Source: Phycisphaerales bacterium (GTDB lineage: Bacteria; Planctomycetota; Phycisphaerae; Phycisphaerales; UBA1924). From it: 37,914 nucleotides of DNA. A model generated the notes under the pieces. That model saw nothing but the letters and a program-made list of their open reading frames with translations. It ran no database searches and was not told the origin of the DNA. Positions 23,216 through 30,847 of this stretch are shown one piece after another. Position 1 is the first letter of the stretch. Every line of letters starts with the position of its first letter. The DNA is taken from the NCBI GenBank assembly GCA_007693765.1, contig RECZ01000085.1, positions 1 to 37,914 of the forward strand. The letters are read 5' to 3'. A program made the position numbers and the translations under genes.

Positions 23216-25147
23216 ATGACACCGACACCCGCATCGTGGCGCGCCGGCGCGCTCGGAACCATCGCCGCTCTCACCCTCGGCGCCTGCGCCGAGGCCGGGG
23301 CCGGGGCCGGCGAGCGCGACATCCGCCTGCGCGTCGACGCGACGGACATCGAGCGCCGGCTGGTGCACTCGCGGATCGACCTTCCCGCGGCGCCGGGGCC
23401 GAACGAGCTGTACTTCGTCGAGTGGACGCCGGGCAACCACAACCCCAGCGGGCCGATCCAGAACGTCGTCAACGTGCGGTTCTTCGACGACCACGGGCGC
23501 GAGCTCGACTGGCGACGCGACCCGGCGCACGTCGTCCGCTTCACCGTGGACGTGCCCGAGGGCGCCCGCGCCCTCACGGCGCACCTCTCGTACATCGCCA
23601 ACCAGCCCGGCGTGAACTCGCGCTCCACGGACACCTACGGCGCCCCTGAATACGGCGGCCTCAACTGGAACACCGTGCTGCTCTACCCCGCGGGCGAGCA
23701 CCGCGAAGACATCCGCTTCAGCGCCTCGCTGCGCCTGCCCGAGGGCTGGCGTGCGGCGACGCCGCTTCCGGTCGCGTCGGAGGACGCCGACGGCGTGCGG
23801 TTCGAGACGGTGTCCCTGGCGCGGCTGATCGGATCGCCGGTGATCTTCGGTTCGACGCTGCGCTCGCAGGAGATCGAGGCCGAGCACATCGACGGGCGCA
23901 CGGCGCCGCACGTGGTGCACAGCGTCGCCCCGAGCCACGACCTCACGGAGCTGCCCGCGACACGACTGGAGAAGTTCGCGCGGATGGTGGAAGAGACGCA
24001 GGCGGTCTTCGGGGCTTTCCCGCGCGATCGGTACGACTTTCTGGTGATTCTCAGCGACGAGTGGCCGGGGTTCGGCGTGGAGCACGAGGACAGCACGTTC
24101 ATCGGCATGAGCGCGCGGTCGTTCGTGAACGCGGAGACGGCGCGGGGCGGGCCGATGCTCGTCGTGCCGCACGAGTACATCCACACGTGGTGCGGGAAGC
24201 TCCGCGCCCCCGAGGGGCTGCTGGCGGACGACTACCACACGCCCGCGGCGCCGGACCTGATGTGGGTCTACGAGGGGTTGACGTCGTACTACACCGACGT
24301 CATCGGCGTGCGGAGCGGGCTGCTCGACCGCGAGGAGTACACCGAGCGGCTCGCGTCTCGGATCGGCGGCTACGAGCTGCAGAAGGGCCGGGCGTGGCGC
24401 AGCGTGCTCGACACCGCCCACGCCCTGCGTCACCTGCGCGCCCCGAGCGACGCGTGGGAGGACCTGCGCCGGCGCCAGGACTACTACGCGGAGGGCGCCA
24501 TGTTCTGGCTCGAGGCCGACGCCCTCATCCGGCGCGGCACGGGCGGGGAGCGCTCGCTGGACGACTTCTGCGCCGTGTTCTTCGACGTCGAGCCCGGTCC
24601 GGCGGGGCGCCCGTCTACGTACACGCGCGAGGAGGTCATCGACACGCTCGCCCGCGTCTATCCCGGCGTGGACTGGGATGCGCTGGTGCGGGTGAGGCTC
24701 GAAACGCCGCAGCGAGAGAGCCTCGCGTTCGACTCGCCCGCGTTGCTCGGCCACCGCTTCGAGTGGTCCGGCGAGCCCACGGCGCGTCAGCGGAGCGCCG
24801 AAGAGCGCGCCGGCAACGCGAACCTGCGCAGCTCGCCCGGCTTCGCCGCCGACGCCCGGGGGCGCATCACGAGCGTCGTGCCGGGGTCGCCCGCCGACGA
24901 TGCGCGCCTCGCGTACGGCATGCGGATCGTGGGTGTGAACGACCGAACGTACTCGGCCGCGACGCTGCGCGACGCGGTTCGCGCCTCGGTCGAGACGGGG
25001 CGCATCGACCTCACCGTGGAGTGGGGCGACCGGCTGCGCAGCGTGCGCATCGAATCGGACCAAGGGCTGCGCTACCCACGGCTGATCCGCGATTCGTCGC
25101 TCGGCCCCGACCTCCTCGAGGGCATCCTCGCGCCCCGCGTTCCCTGA
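23216..25147 (+). CDS. M61-family metallopeptidase with PDZ domain, lipoprotein-like
   Basis: A 643-residue zinc peptidase of the M61 glycyl aminopeptidase type. The N-terminus has a hydrophobic stretch ending LTLGAC, a plausible lipobox with Cys near residue 24, so the protein may be lipid-anchored. A beta-sandwich N-domain (about 35-230, with FVEWTPGNHNPSGP and the conserved LNWNTVLLYP) is followed by the gluzincin domain: H319-E-Y-I-H323 in VVPHEYIHTWCGK and the third ligand Glu in LMWVYEGLTSYY. A PDZ domain ends the protein (about 545-620: GRITSVVPGSPADDARLAYGMRIVGVNDRTY), as in other family members. All catalytic residues are present. It is monocistronic, with a terminator before it and another about 290 bp after it. 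Confidence 0.9.
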   Translation: MTPTPASWRAGALGTIAALTLGACAEAGAGAGERDIRLRVDATDIERRLVHSRIDLPAAPGPNELYFVEWTPGNHNPSGPIQNVVNVRFFDDHGRELDWRRDPAHVVRFTVDVPEGARALTAHLSYIANQPGVNSRSTDTYGAPEYGGLNWNTVLLYPAGEHREDIRFSASLRLPEGWRAATPLPVASEDADGVRFETVSLARLIGSPVIFGSTLRSQEIEAEHIDGRTAPHVVHSVAPSHDLTELPATRLEKFARMVEETQAVFGAFPRDRYDFLVILSDEWPGFGVEHEDSTFIGMSARSFVNAETARGGPMLVVPHEYIHTWCGKLRAPEGLLADDYHTPAAPDLMWVYEGLTSYYTDVIGVRSGLLDREEYTERLASRIGGYELQKGRAWRSVLDTAHALRHLRAPSDAWEDLRRRQDYYAEGAMFWLEADALIRRGTGGERSLDDFCAVFFDVEPGPAGRPSTYTREEVIDTLARVYPGVDWDALVRVRLETPQRESLAFDSPALLGHRFEWSGEPTARQRSAEERAGNANLRSSPGFAADARGRITSVVPGSPADDARLAYGMRIVGVNDRTYSAATLRDAVRASVETGRIDLTVEWGDRLRSVRIESDQGLRYPRLIRDSSLGPDLLEGILAPRVP

Positions 25148-25245
25148 CGCCGCCACCCCCGCGGCGCCGGCGTGTGCTCGCGGGAAAACATCCCCCGAGT
25201 TGGGCATTTACACGCAGAGCGTCACGGCACGGCTCTAACTTGGAA

Positions 25246-25445
25246 CCGCTCTACGTTGCGCTGCGAATAGTCCCGCAGCAGGGGAGAGAAAGCCCCACTC
25301 GCGACCACACGGGCGTGTGTTCGGTCTCGCGGACTCCTTCCCCCGCGAGCACCGCCGCCGGATGTCGACGCGACGTGCAGGGGCCATAAGAACCTTGCCC
25401 GTGCGGGCGCCTTGGGAGGACGCCTGTGTGGGCAAGGTTTTTTTG
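25246..25445 (+). ncRNA. Candidate structured RNA between the M61 gene and a terminator
   Basis: No convincing ORF lies here, yet the DNA folds well. A long-range helix pairs ACGTTGCG (25253-25260) with CGCGACGT (25369-25376) and can extend outward with mismatches. Inside it, GGGGAGAGA (25281-25289) pairs with TCCTTCCCC (25335-25343) with one mismatch. The tip is a hairpin of CGCGA..CC (25300-25306) with GG..TCGCG (25323-25331), capped by ACAC-GGGC-GTGT (25307-25318). A side hairpin CTGCG/CGCAG (25261-25278) sits in the junction. A terminator hairpin closes the 3' end. The outline (closing stem, open centre, long apical arm) recalls 6S RNA, but no signature sequence proves this. TCTAAC at 25234-25239 is a possible -10. 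It could instead be a long 3' UTR of the peptidase gene. Confidence 0.35.
25391..25444 (+). terminator. Long intrinsic terminator hairpin
   Basis: AACCTTGCCC (25391-25400) pairs with GGGCAAGGTT (25430-25439). The stem continues inward through GTGCGGGCG/CGCCTGTGT with several G-U pairs, ending in CCT-TGGG-AGG. Seven T residues follow (25438-25444). The T-tract is on the plus strand; on the minus strand the other side is only weakly T-rich, so partial bidirectional use for the convergent gene at 25476 is possible. Confidence 0.9.
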
Positions 25446-25475
25446 CATCACATCAATCTGCGGTCGCGTGACCGC

Positions 25476-26114
25476 TCAACGCCGGCGGCGCGAGCCGAGC
25501 AGCAGCAACGCTGCGAGCGGCGCCGCGGCGCCCGGCGCGGGGATCGTGCCGCCGATGTCGGGCGTGATCATCGCGGGCGCCTTGGCGGATCCGCCGTTGT
25601 CGAGGCCGCGGAAGCGGATTACGAAGTTCTGCTCGGCGGGGCCGTCGAAGAAGTTGGAGGCCTGGAGCGACTCCGCCTGCGCGCTGAGCACGCTGAACAC
25701 GAAGATCCCGGTGTCGCCCACGCCGATGCCGCCCGCGGGGTTGCCGCCGCCCTGCCAGTTGCCGCCGAGCGCGGCGCCGGCGAGGAACGAGTGTCCGAAG
25801 GGCATCGTGTTGACGTTGGTCATGCCCTGAAACGCGGCGTGCGTGGAGGACGTGAGCGTGGCGCTGACGCCGTCGACGCCCGAGTTAAATGCGAGGCCGG
25901 TGATCGTGCCGCCCACGCTGGGCGTGGTGTTGGTGAGCGTGATGACGAGCGATCCGGCATTGCCGCCGGTGTGCGTGTACCCGGCCGTGCCGGTGAAGGC
26001 CACGCCCTGGTCGCCATCGATGGCGGAGCCGAGTTGTGAGAACCCGATAACGCCCGCGGAGGCGGCGCCGGCGGAGAACGCGAGTATGGCGGCGGTGGCG
26101 GTGAGGTGCATCAT
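25476..26114 (-). CDS. Secreted protein with PEP-CTERM-like sorting tail
   Basis: A 212-residue exported protein. It has a signal peptide (LTATAAILAFSAGAASA), a Gly/Thr/Asn-rich beta-type body (SLVITLTNTTPSVGGTITGLAFNS, NFVIRFRGLDNGGSAK), and a C-terminal tail that reads IPAPGAAAPLAALLLLGSRRRR. A Pro-rich motif, a hydrophobic helix and a basic end are the three parts of PEP-CTERM-type sorting signals, here in the IPAPG form common in this group. The exosortase-like enzyme that would handle it is not in the window. The body has no recognised enzyme motif. GGAAGGAA lies upstream of the ATG; the next codon is also ATG. Confidence 0.8.
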   Translation of the reverse strand: MMHLTATAAILAFSAGAASAGVIGFSQLGSAIDGDQGVAFTGTAGYTHTGGNAGSLVITLTNTTPSVGGTITGLAFNSGVDGVSATLTSSTHAAFQGMTNVNTMPFGHSFLAGAALGGNWQGGGNPAGGIGVGDTGIFVFSVLSAQAESLQASNFFDGPAEQNFVIRFRGLDNGGSAKAPAMITPDIGGTIPAPGAAAPLAALLLLGSRRRR

Positions 26115-26235
26115 GTTTCATTCCTTCCCTGGGCGACGTCCGGATGTGTCGCGGGCACAGCCCTCGACACCGGACGCGGCTTGTTGCTGCTCTGTACTCC
26201 TTGAAGTGTCAGATTCAGCGTCGCGGAAGCAAGCG

Positions 26236-26303
26236 AAAAAAACAGGGAATTCCGCGGTGCGCGTTCTCGGACGCGGCCATCGCCGACGGCGATGGCGCAC
26301 CGC
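26236..26303 (-). terminator. Possible terminator of the P-loop fusion gene
   Basis: On the minus strand a large hairpin (outer arms 26254-26261 and 26296-26303, inner arms CCATCGCC 26277-26284 and GGCGATGG 26288-26295) is followed by GGAATTCCCTG and then seven T residues (complement of 26236-26242). The T-tract is about 11 nt from the stem, farther than in a standard terminator, so the call is tentative. It lies 76 bases after the gene's stop codon. Confidence 0.45.
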
Positions 26304-26378
26304 GCAGCCTGCATCAGGAGCAGCGCGAGTTCGGGCGCCGCGTCGATGCGCTGCGCGACGTGAAGCGTTCGAGAAGCG

Positions 26379-27497
26379 TCAGTGCCCGAAGAGGTTGGTC
26401 GTGGCGAACATGCCCTTGGCCTCGAAGTGGGCGAGGGCTTCCTCGACGGACTCGAAGACCTTCGTCGCGGTCTCGGTGATGAAGGGCGAGGGCGACTTGG
26501 CGGGGCGCCACACGACGTAGACCTCTTTCGTGTGCTCGAAGGCGTGCTGCAGCTCGCGCTCCACGCCGCTCGAGAGCCCGGGCGAGCCGCCGGGCAGCTC
26601 GGGGATGTACGAGACGATCATGTCCGCCTGATCGATGAGCTTGAAGTCGCGCATGTAGATCTGGCCGTCGATGTCGCCGGCGATGTCCAGCACCTCGCGA
26701 ACCGAGACGCGGATGGGCTTGTCGCCCGCGCGACCGCCGAAGGAGTGCGGCTGCACCTCGATGAAGTCCTTGCTCTCCTTGCTGGCGGCGATGGCGCGTT
26801 CGAGCAGCAGTTTCTCGTCCACGTCGCCGGGGTCGAAGGCGACGAAGCGCTCGGCGAGGGCGGCGCGGAAGCCGTCGATCTCCGCCAGCACGTCGGGCAT
26901 GTCCACCACGTGGCTCATGGGGAATGAGGGGTAGACCTTGCGCATGTCGGGGCGGCAGATGAGGCGGAAGAGCGTGGGGATGTTGTCCTGCTGGCGCCCG
27001 CGGCTGACGATGTAGAACGGCTTGTTGCACGCCTGCGCCATGAGTTCGGTGGCGAGGATCTCCTCCTCGCGCCACACCATGCAGTCCTTGAGCGAGGCGT
27101 CGATGACGTGCTCGGCGTGCAGGCGGTGGTGGACGACCTCGATGTTGTCCACGAGGCAGATGAAGAGGTCGGGCTCGAAGCCGCGGATCTGGTCGAAGTC
27201 GAACGCGCTGAACAGGCCGTGGCGCCAGCGGAAGGTGGCGTGGGAGTTCACCATCACGTTCTCGCGCCCCTTGGAGGAGGCGATCACGTCACGGAAGACG
27301 GCCCGGCGCAGCGACTGCAGCCGCGAGAGCGGCAGGTCGAGGATGCGCCCGGGGCGGACGTCCGGCGCCTCGGCGTACATCATGTCGCCGACGTGGTGGA
27401 CGTCCACCGTCTCGCCCTGCTGGCCGGCGAACTCGCGCACGGCGTTGAGGTAGGGCTTCTTGTCCATGCCGACCTGGCCGGTGACGATCGCGCGCAT
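26379..27497 (-). CDS. P-loop adenylate-kinase-like protein fused to a deoxyribosyltransferase-like domain
   Basis: A 372-residue cytoplasmic protein. The N-terminal strand and loop read MRAIVTGQVGMDKKPYL, a GxxGxxKK form of a nucleotide-binding P-loop, followed by helices like those of adenylate-kinase-type NTPases (FDFDQIRGFEPDLFICLVDN; WREEEILATELMAQACNKPFYIVSRG). The C-terminal part (about 265-370: DGQIYMRDFKLIDQADMIVSYIPELP, then GLSSGVERELQHAFEHTKEVYVVWRP) has the D-x-V and S-G-x-x-E-L-x-x-A pattern of nucleoside 2-deoxyribosyltransferase-like domains. Together they suggest a nucleotide-handling or sensing protein; the true substrate is unknown. GAGGAG lies 6 bases before the ATG, and TATACT at 27571-27576 may be its -10 box. 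Confidence 0.75.
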   Translation of the reverse strand: MRAIVTGQVGMDKKPYLNAVREFAGQQGETVDVHHVGDMMYAEAPDVRPGRILDLPLSRLQSLRRAVFRDVIASSKGRENVMVNSHATFRWRHGLFSAFDFDQIRGFEPDLFICLVDNIEVVHHRLHAEHVIDASLKDCMVWREEEILATELMAQACNKPFYIVSRGRQQDNIPTLFRLICRPDMRKVYPSFPMSHVVDMPDVLAEIDGFRAALAERFVAFDPGDVDEKLLLERAIAASKESKDFIEVQPHSFGGRAGDKPIRVSVREVLDIAGDIDGQIYMRDFKLIDQADMIVSYIPELPGGSPGLSSGVERELQHAFEHTKEVYVVWRPAKSPSPFITETATKVFESVEEALAHFEAKGMFATTNLFGH

Positions 27498-27570
27498 CGC
27501 GAACTCCTCGCGTGAGACCTTGGGGAACCGAATATCCGTCGCCGAGGGACGCCCGACCCTCGGGGCGGAG

Positions 27571-27576
27571 AGTATA
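27571..27576 (-). promoter_or_regulatory. -10-like TATACT before the P-loop fusion gene
   Basis: TATACT matches the consensus at five of six positions and is part of the string GTATACTCTC, which fits GTANACTCYC seen before three other genes. It predicts a leader of about 68 nt. No -35 box is evident. Confidence 0.5.
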
Positions 27577-27677
27577 CGGGCCGCGGCGTCCGTCCCGCGC
27601 CGGCGGACGCCCTCACCAAATCTTCGCGCGGCGGCGTGCCCCCGGAGACGCGCGCCAATGCGGGTTCCGCGCGGGCC

Positions 27678-27705
27678 TTTACTTCGTTATTTGGCGAACT
27701 ATGCT
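27678..27705 (+). promoter_or_regulatory. arsR promoter with ArsR-type operator candidate
   Basis: TTTACT (27678-27683) and TATGCT (27700-27705) are separated by 16 bp, and the ATG of arsR follows 9 bp later. Between the boxes lies the inverted repeat TTCG-N8-CGAA (27683-27698), placed where a dimeric ArsR repressor would block polymerase. The region is visibly richer in A and T than its surroundings. The expected transcript start is 2-3 nt before the ATG, so the message may be nearly leaderless. Confidence 0.6.
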
Positions 27706-27714
27706 GTATGTGCC

Positions 27715-28164
27715 ATGCCCCCCGACCCCGTCGCCATCGCCAAGGCCCTCGCCGACGACAGCCGCGTCCGCCTCCTGCTCGCGCTCCGCGGCGGCGAGGT
27801 CTGCGTCTGCCAGCTCATCGAGCTCATTGCCCTGGCGCCCTCCACCGTCTCCAAACACCTCTCCATCCTGCGCAGCGCGGGGCTGATCGACGCCCGCAAG
27901 GACGGGCGCTGGATGCACTACCGGCTGGCCGGCGACGACGCCCCTCGCCCCGTCCGCCAGGCGCTGGCCTGGATCACCGAGTCCATGGCGAAAGACGACC
28001 GCACCGTGGAGGACGCGAAGCGCCTCCGCGCCATCCTCAAGATCGACCCGGAGGCGTTATGCCGCACGCAACGAGAAAACTCAGGGTGCTGTTCCTCTGC
28101 ACCGGCAACTCCTGTCGCAGTCAGATGGCGGAAGGCTGGGCGCGGGCGCTCAAAGACGACGTGA
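27715..28164 (+). CDS. arsR: ArsR/SmtB-family arsenic-responsive repressor
   Basis: A 149-residue winged-helix repressor that leaves DNA on binding As(III). The helix-turn-helix is APSTVSKHLSILRSAGLIDARKDGRWMHYRL (about 38-70). The metal site is in GGEVCVCQLIEL, which equals the ELCVCDL motif of As(III)-binding ArsR proteins, with two Cys close together. The last 35 codons overlap the start of arsC by 106 nt; the tail read in this frame (about 115-149) has another Cys pair (SGCCSS). It may add a ligand or simply be a by-product of the overlap. The start is the only good ATG after the promoter. Confidence 0.9.
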   Translation: MPPDPVAIAKALADDSRVRLLLALRGGEVCVCQLIELIALAPSTVSKHLSILRSAGLIDARKDGRWMHYRLAGDDAPRPVRQALAWITESMAKDDRTVEDAKRLRAILKIDPEALCRTQRENSGCCSSAPATPVAVRWRKAGRGRSKTT

Positions 28165-28517
28165 TCGAGGCGCACAGCGCCGGCGTCTCGCCGCACGGCC
28201 TCAACCCGCTCGCGGTGCGCGCCATGGCGGAGGCGGGCGTGGACATCTCGTCCCACACCTCCAAGACGCCCGACGACCTCGGCTCGGACCCCTTCGACGT
28301 CGTCGTCACCGTGTGCGCCAACGCGCACGAATCGTGCCCCGTCTTCCCCGGCGATGCGCGCATCGTGCATGTCGGCTTCGACGACCCGCCCCTCCTCGCC
28401 AAAGACGCGGCCAACGACGAAGAAGCCATGCCCCACTACCGGCGCGTCCGCGACGAGATCCGCGCCTACATCGAAACACTGCCCGACGCGCTCTCCCGGC
28501 GCGCCGAGGCCCACTGA
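28059..28517 (+). CDS. arsC: Thioredoxin-coupled arsenate reductase (low-molecular-weight phosphatase fold)
   Basis: A 152-residue cytoplasmic enzyme that reduces arsenate to arsenite. The phosphate-binding loop C14-T-G-N-S-C-R20 near the N-terminus is the CX5R site of the LMW phosphatase fold. The redox pair C86 and C93 (TVCANAHESCPVF) has the seven-residue spacing of the C82/C89 pair of S. aureus ArsC, so this is the thioredoxin type and not the glutaredoxin type. The acidic DPP-like region near the end (GFDDPPLLA) fits the family. Start: ATG at 28059 with GGAGG upstream, inside arsR. It is followed after 39 bp by arsM. Confidence 0.94.
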   Translation: MPHATRKLRVLFLCTGNSCRSQMAEGWARALKDDVIEAHSAGVSPHGLNPLAVRAMAEAGVDISSHTSKTPDDLGSDPFDVVVTVCANAHESCPVFPGDARIVHVGFDDPPLLAKDAANDEEAMPHYRRVRDEIRAYIETLPDALSRRAEAH

Positions 28518-28556
28518 ACCAACCCCCCGCACTCACGCCCACCGAAAGGCCAAACC

Positions 28557-29459
28557 ATGAACACCCCCACTCCCGTTCCCCACGACGCCCACGCCACCCG
28601 CGACAAGGTGCGCGAGGGCTACGCCACGATCGCGAAGGCCGGCTCCTGGAACGACGCACAGTCCCAGCGCGCCGACGAGGCGCAGGGCTCGTGCTGTGCG
28701 CCCGGCGGCGGCTGCTGCGGCGTCTCCACCATGAGCGCCGACGACCTGGCGCAGCGCATCGGGTACGACGCCGCCCAGCTCGCGGCGATCCCCGCCGAGG
28801 CGAACATGGGCCTCTCCTGCGGCAACCCCGGCGCCATCGCGGCGCTGCGCGAGGGCGAGGAAGTGCTGGACCTCGGCTGCGGCGGCGGCTTCGACGCCTT
28901 CCTCTGCGGGCCGAAGGTCGGCGCGTCGGGGCGCGTGATCGGCGTGGACATGACGCCCGACATGCTCGCCAAGGCCCGGCGCGGGCTGGAGCACTACACG
29001 CGGACCTCGGGCCTCGAGAACGTCGAGTTCCGGCTGGGCGAGATCGAGCACCTGCCCGTGGCGGACGCGAGCGTGGATGTGGTGATCTCCAACTGCGTCA
29101 TCAACCTCTCGCCCGACAAGGCGCGGGTGTGGCGCGAGGTCGCGCGCGTGCTCAAGGTGGGTGGACGTGTTGCGGTCTCGGACCTCGTGCTGCTGCGCCC
29201 GCTGCCCGAGGCGGTGGCGTCGCGGCTCGATGCGCTCATCGGCTGCATCGCGGGCGCGTCGCTGGTGGACGACATGCGGGCGATGATGGAGGCCGCGGGG
29301 CTGACGGACATCACGCTCACGCCCAAGCCCGGCTACGTCGGCGCGCTCGCCGGCTCCGGCGACCCGCTCTACGCCGAGATCGCGGCCCTGCTGCCCGGGG
29401 GCACGACCGCAGATGACTTCATCACCAGCATGGACATCGCGGCCCGCAAGCCGGCGTGA
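28557..29459 (+). CDS. arsM: Arsenite S-adenosylmethionine methyltransferase
   Basis: A 300-residue enzyme that methylates As(III) with SAM, producing methylated and finally volatile arsenicals. SAM motif I is [11 protein letters not shown] (about 103-113). Cys residues that bind arsenic in the family are present: C88 in [10 protein letters not shown]180 in VISNCVINL and C230 in LIGCIAG; the last two are 50 apart as in characterised ArsM. There are also four Cys at 46-54 ([12 protein letters not shown]), common in bacterial members. AAAGG precedes the ATG. It is the last gene of arsRCM. Since no arsB or acr3 efflux gene is in the unit, methylation may be the main exit for arsenite. Confidence 0.95.
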   Translation: MNTPTPVPHDAHATRDKVREGYATIAKAGSWNDAQSQRADEAQGSCCAPGGGCCGVSTMSADDLAQRIGYDAAQLAAIPAEANMGLSCGNPGAIAALREGEEVLDLGCGGGFDAFLCGPKVGASGRVIGVDMTPDMLAKARRGLEHYTRTSGLENVEFRLGEIEHLPVADASVDVVISNCVINLSPDKARVWREVARVLKVGGRVAVSDLVLLRPLPEAVASRLDALIGCIAGASLVDDMRAMMEAAGLTDITLTPKPGYVGALAGSGDPLYAEIAALLPGGTTADDFITSMDIAARKPA

Positions 29460-29634
29460 CAATCCCGCCTTCCTGCCTCCAGGTGGGGCTGCTCGCCGAG
29501 CCGCCCTCTTGGTCCGCACCCCATCATTCTGACCACCAACCGTCTCACCAGGCGCCCCCGGGTGGCCGACGGGCTGTGCTATCCTCTGCCCCCCACCATT
29601 TACCCCCGACCACCGCTCCGGAGTCCAGAATCAT

Positions 29635-30615
<981 letters not shown>

Positions 30616-30724
30616 TCGGACGATCTGCGCTCGCTGGCTCCGCTCGAATCGAGAAAATATCGGCGTCTCCCCGATTTCTGGGTCGCGGCGTTGATTTTTA
30701 GGCTGTGATTTCCGTTTTTCCCGG

Positions 30725-30847
30725 TAGACGCGCTCCCCATCGGTGGTATGTTGAGCCTGTGTGGGGGAACTGAGAGGGCGACAACTCCGTCGTCCCGACT
30801 ACGCGGAGTTCCCCCCCTGATCCCTGGGGGCCAAGGAGACCATCCTG
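30725..30847 (+). promoter_or_regulatory. Promoter and structured leader of the secreted protease
   Basis: A promoter-like pair, TAGACG (30725-30730) and TATGTT (30747-30752), has a 16-bp spacer. The predicted leader of about 88 nt can fold in two ways. GGGGGAACT (30763-30771) pairs with AGTTCCCCC (30807-30815), and inside it GGCGAC can pair with GTCGTC. Or AACTCCG (30783-30789) pairs with CGGAGTT (30804-30810), which frees the C-run (30811-30817) to pair with GGGGG (30826-30830) next to the AAGGAG ribosome site (about 30833-30838). The forms exclude each other. The bases before the promoter (30640-30725) are unusually A/T-rich. No known riboswitch core is recognised. Confidence 0.5.

Noticed and set aside
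25241-25420. CsrA-sponge RNA because of several GGA triplets
   Set aside because: About five GGA in 180 nt is near what chance gives in this composition, and they are not all in hairpin loops.
25246-25445. tmRNA, RNase P RNA or SRP RNA
   Set aside because: None of the conserved core sequences of these RNAs is present, nor a tRNA-like end.
30763-30830. TPP or GEMM riboswitch in the protease leader
   Set aside because: CTGAGAG and CCCCTGATCC looked suggestive, but the TPP core and the GEMM consensus are missing and spacing is wrong. Kept only as an unnamed structured leader.
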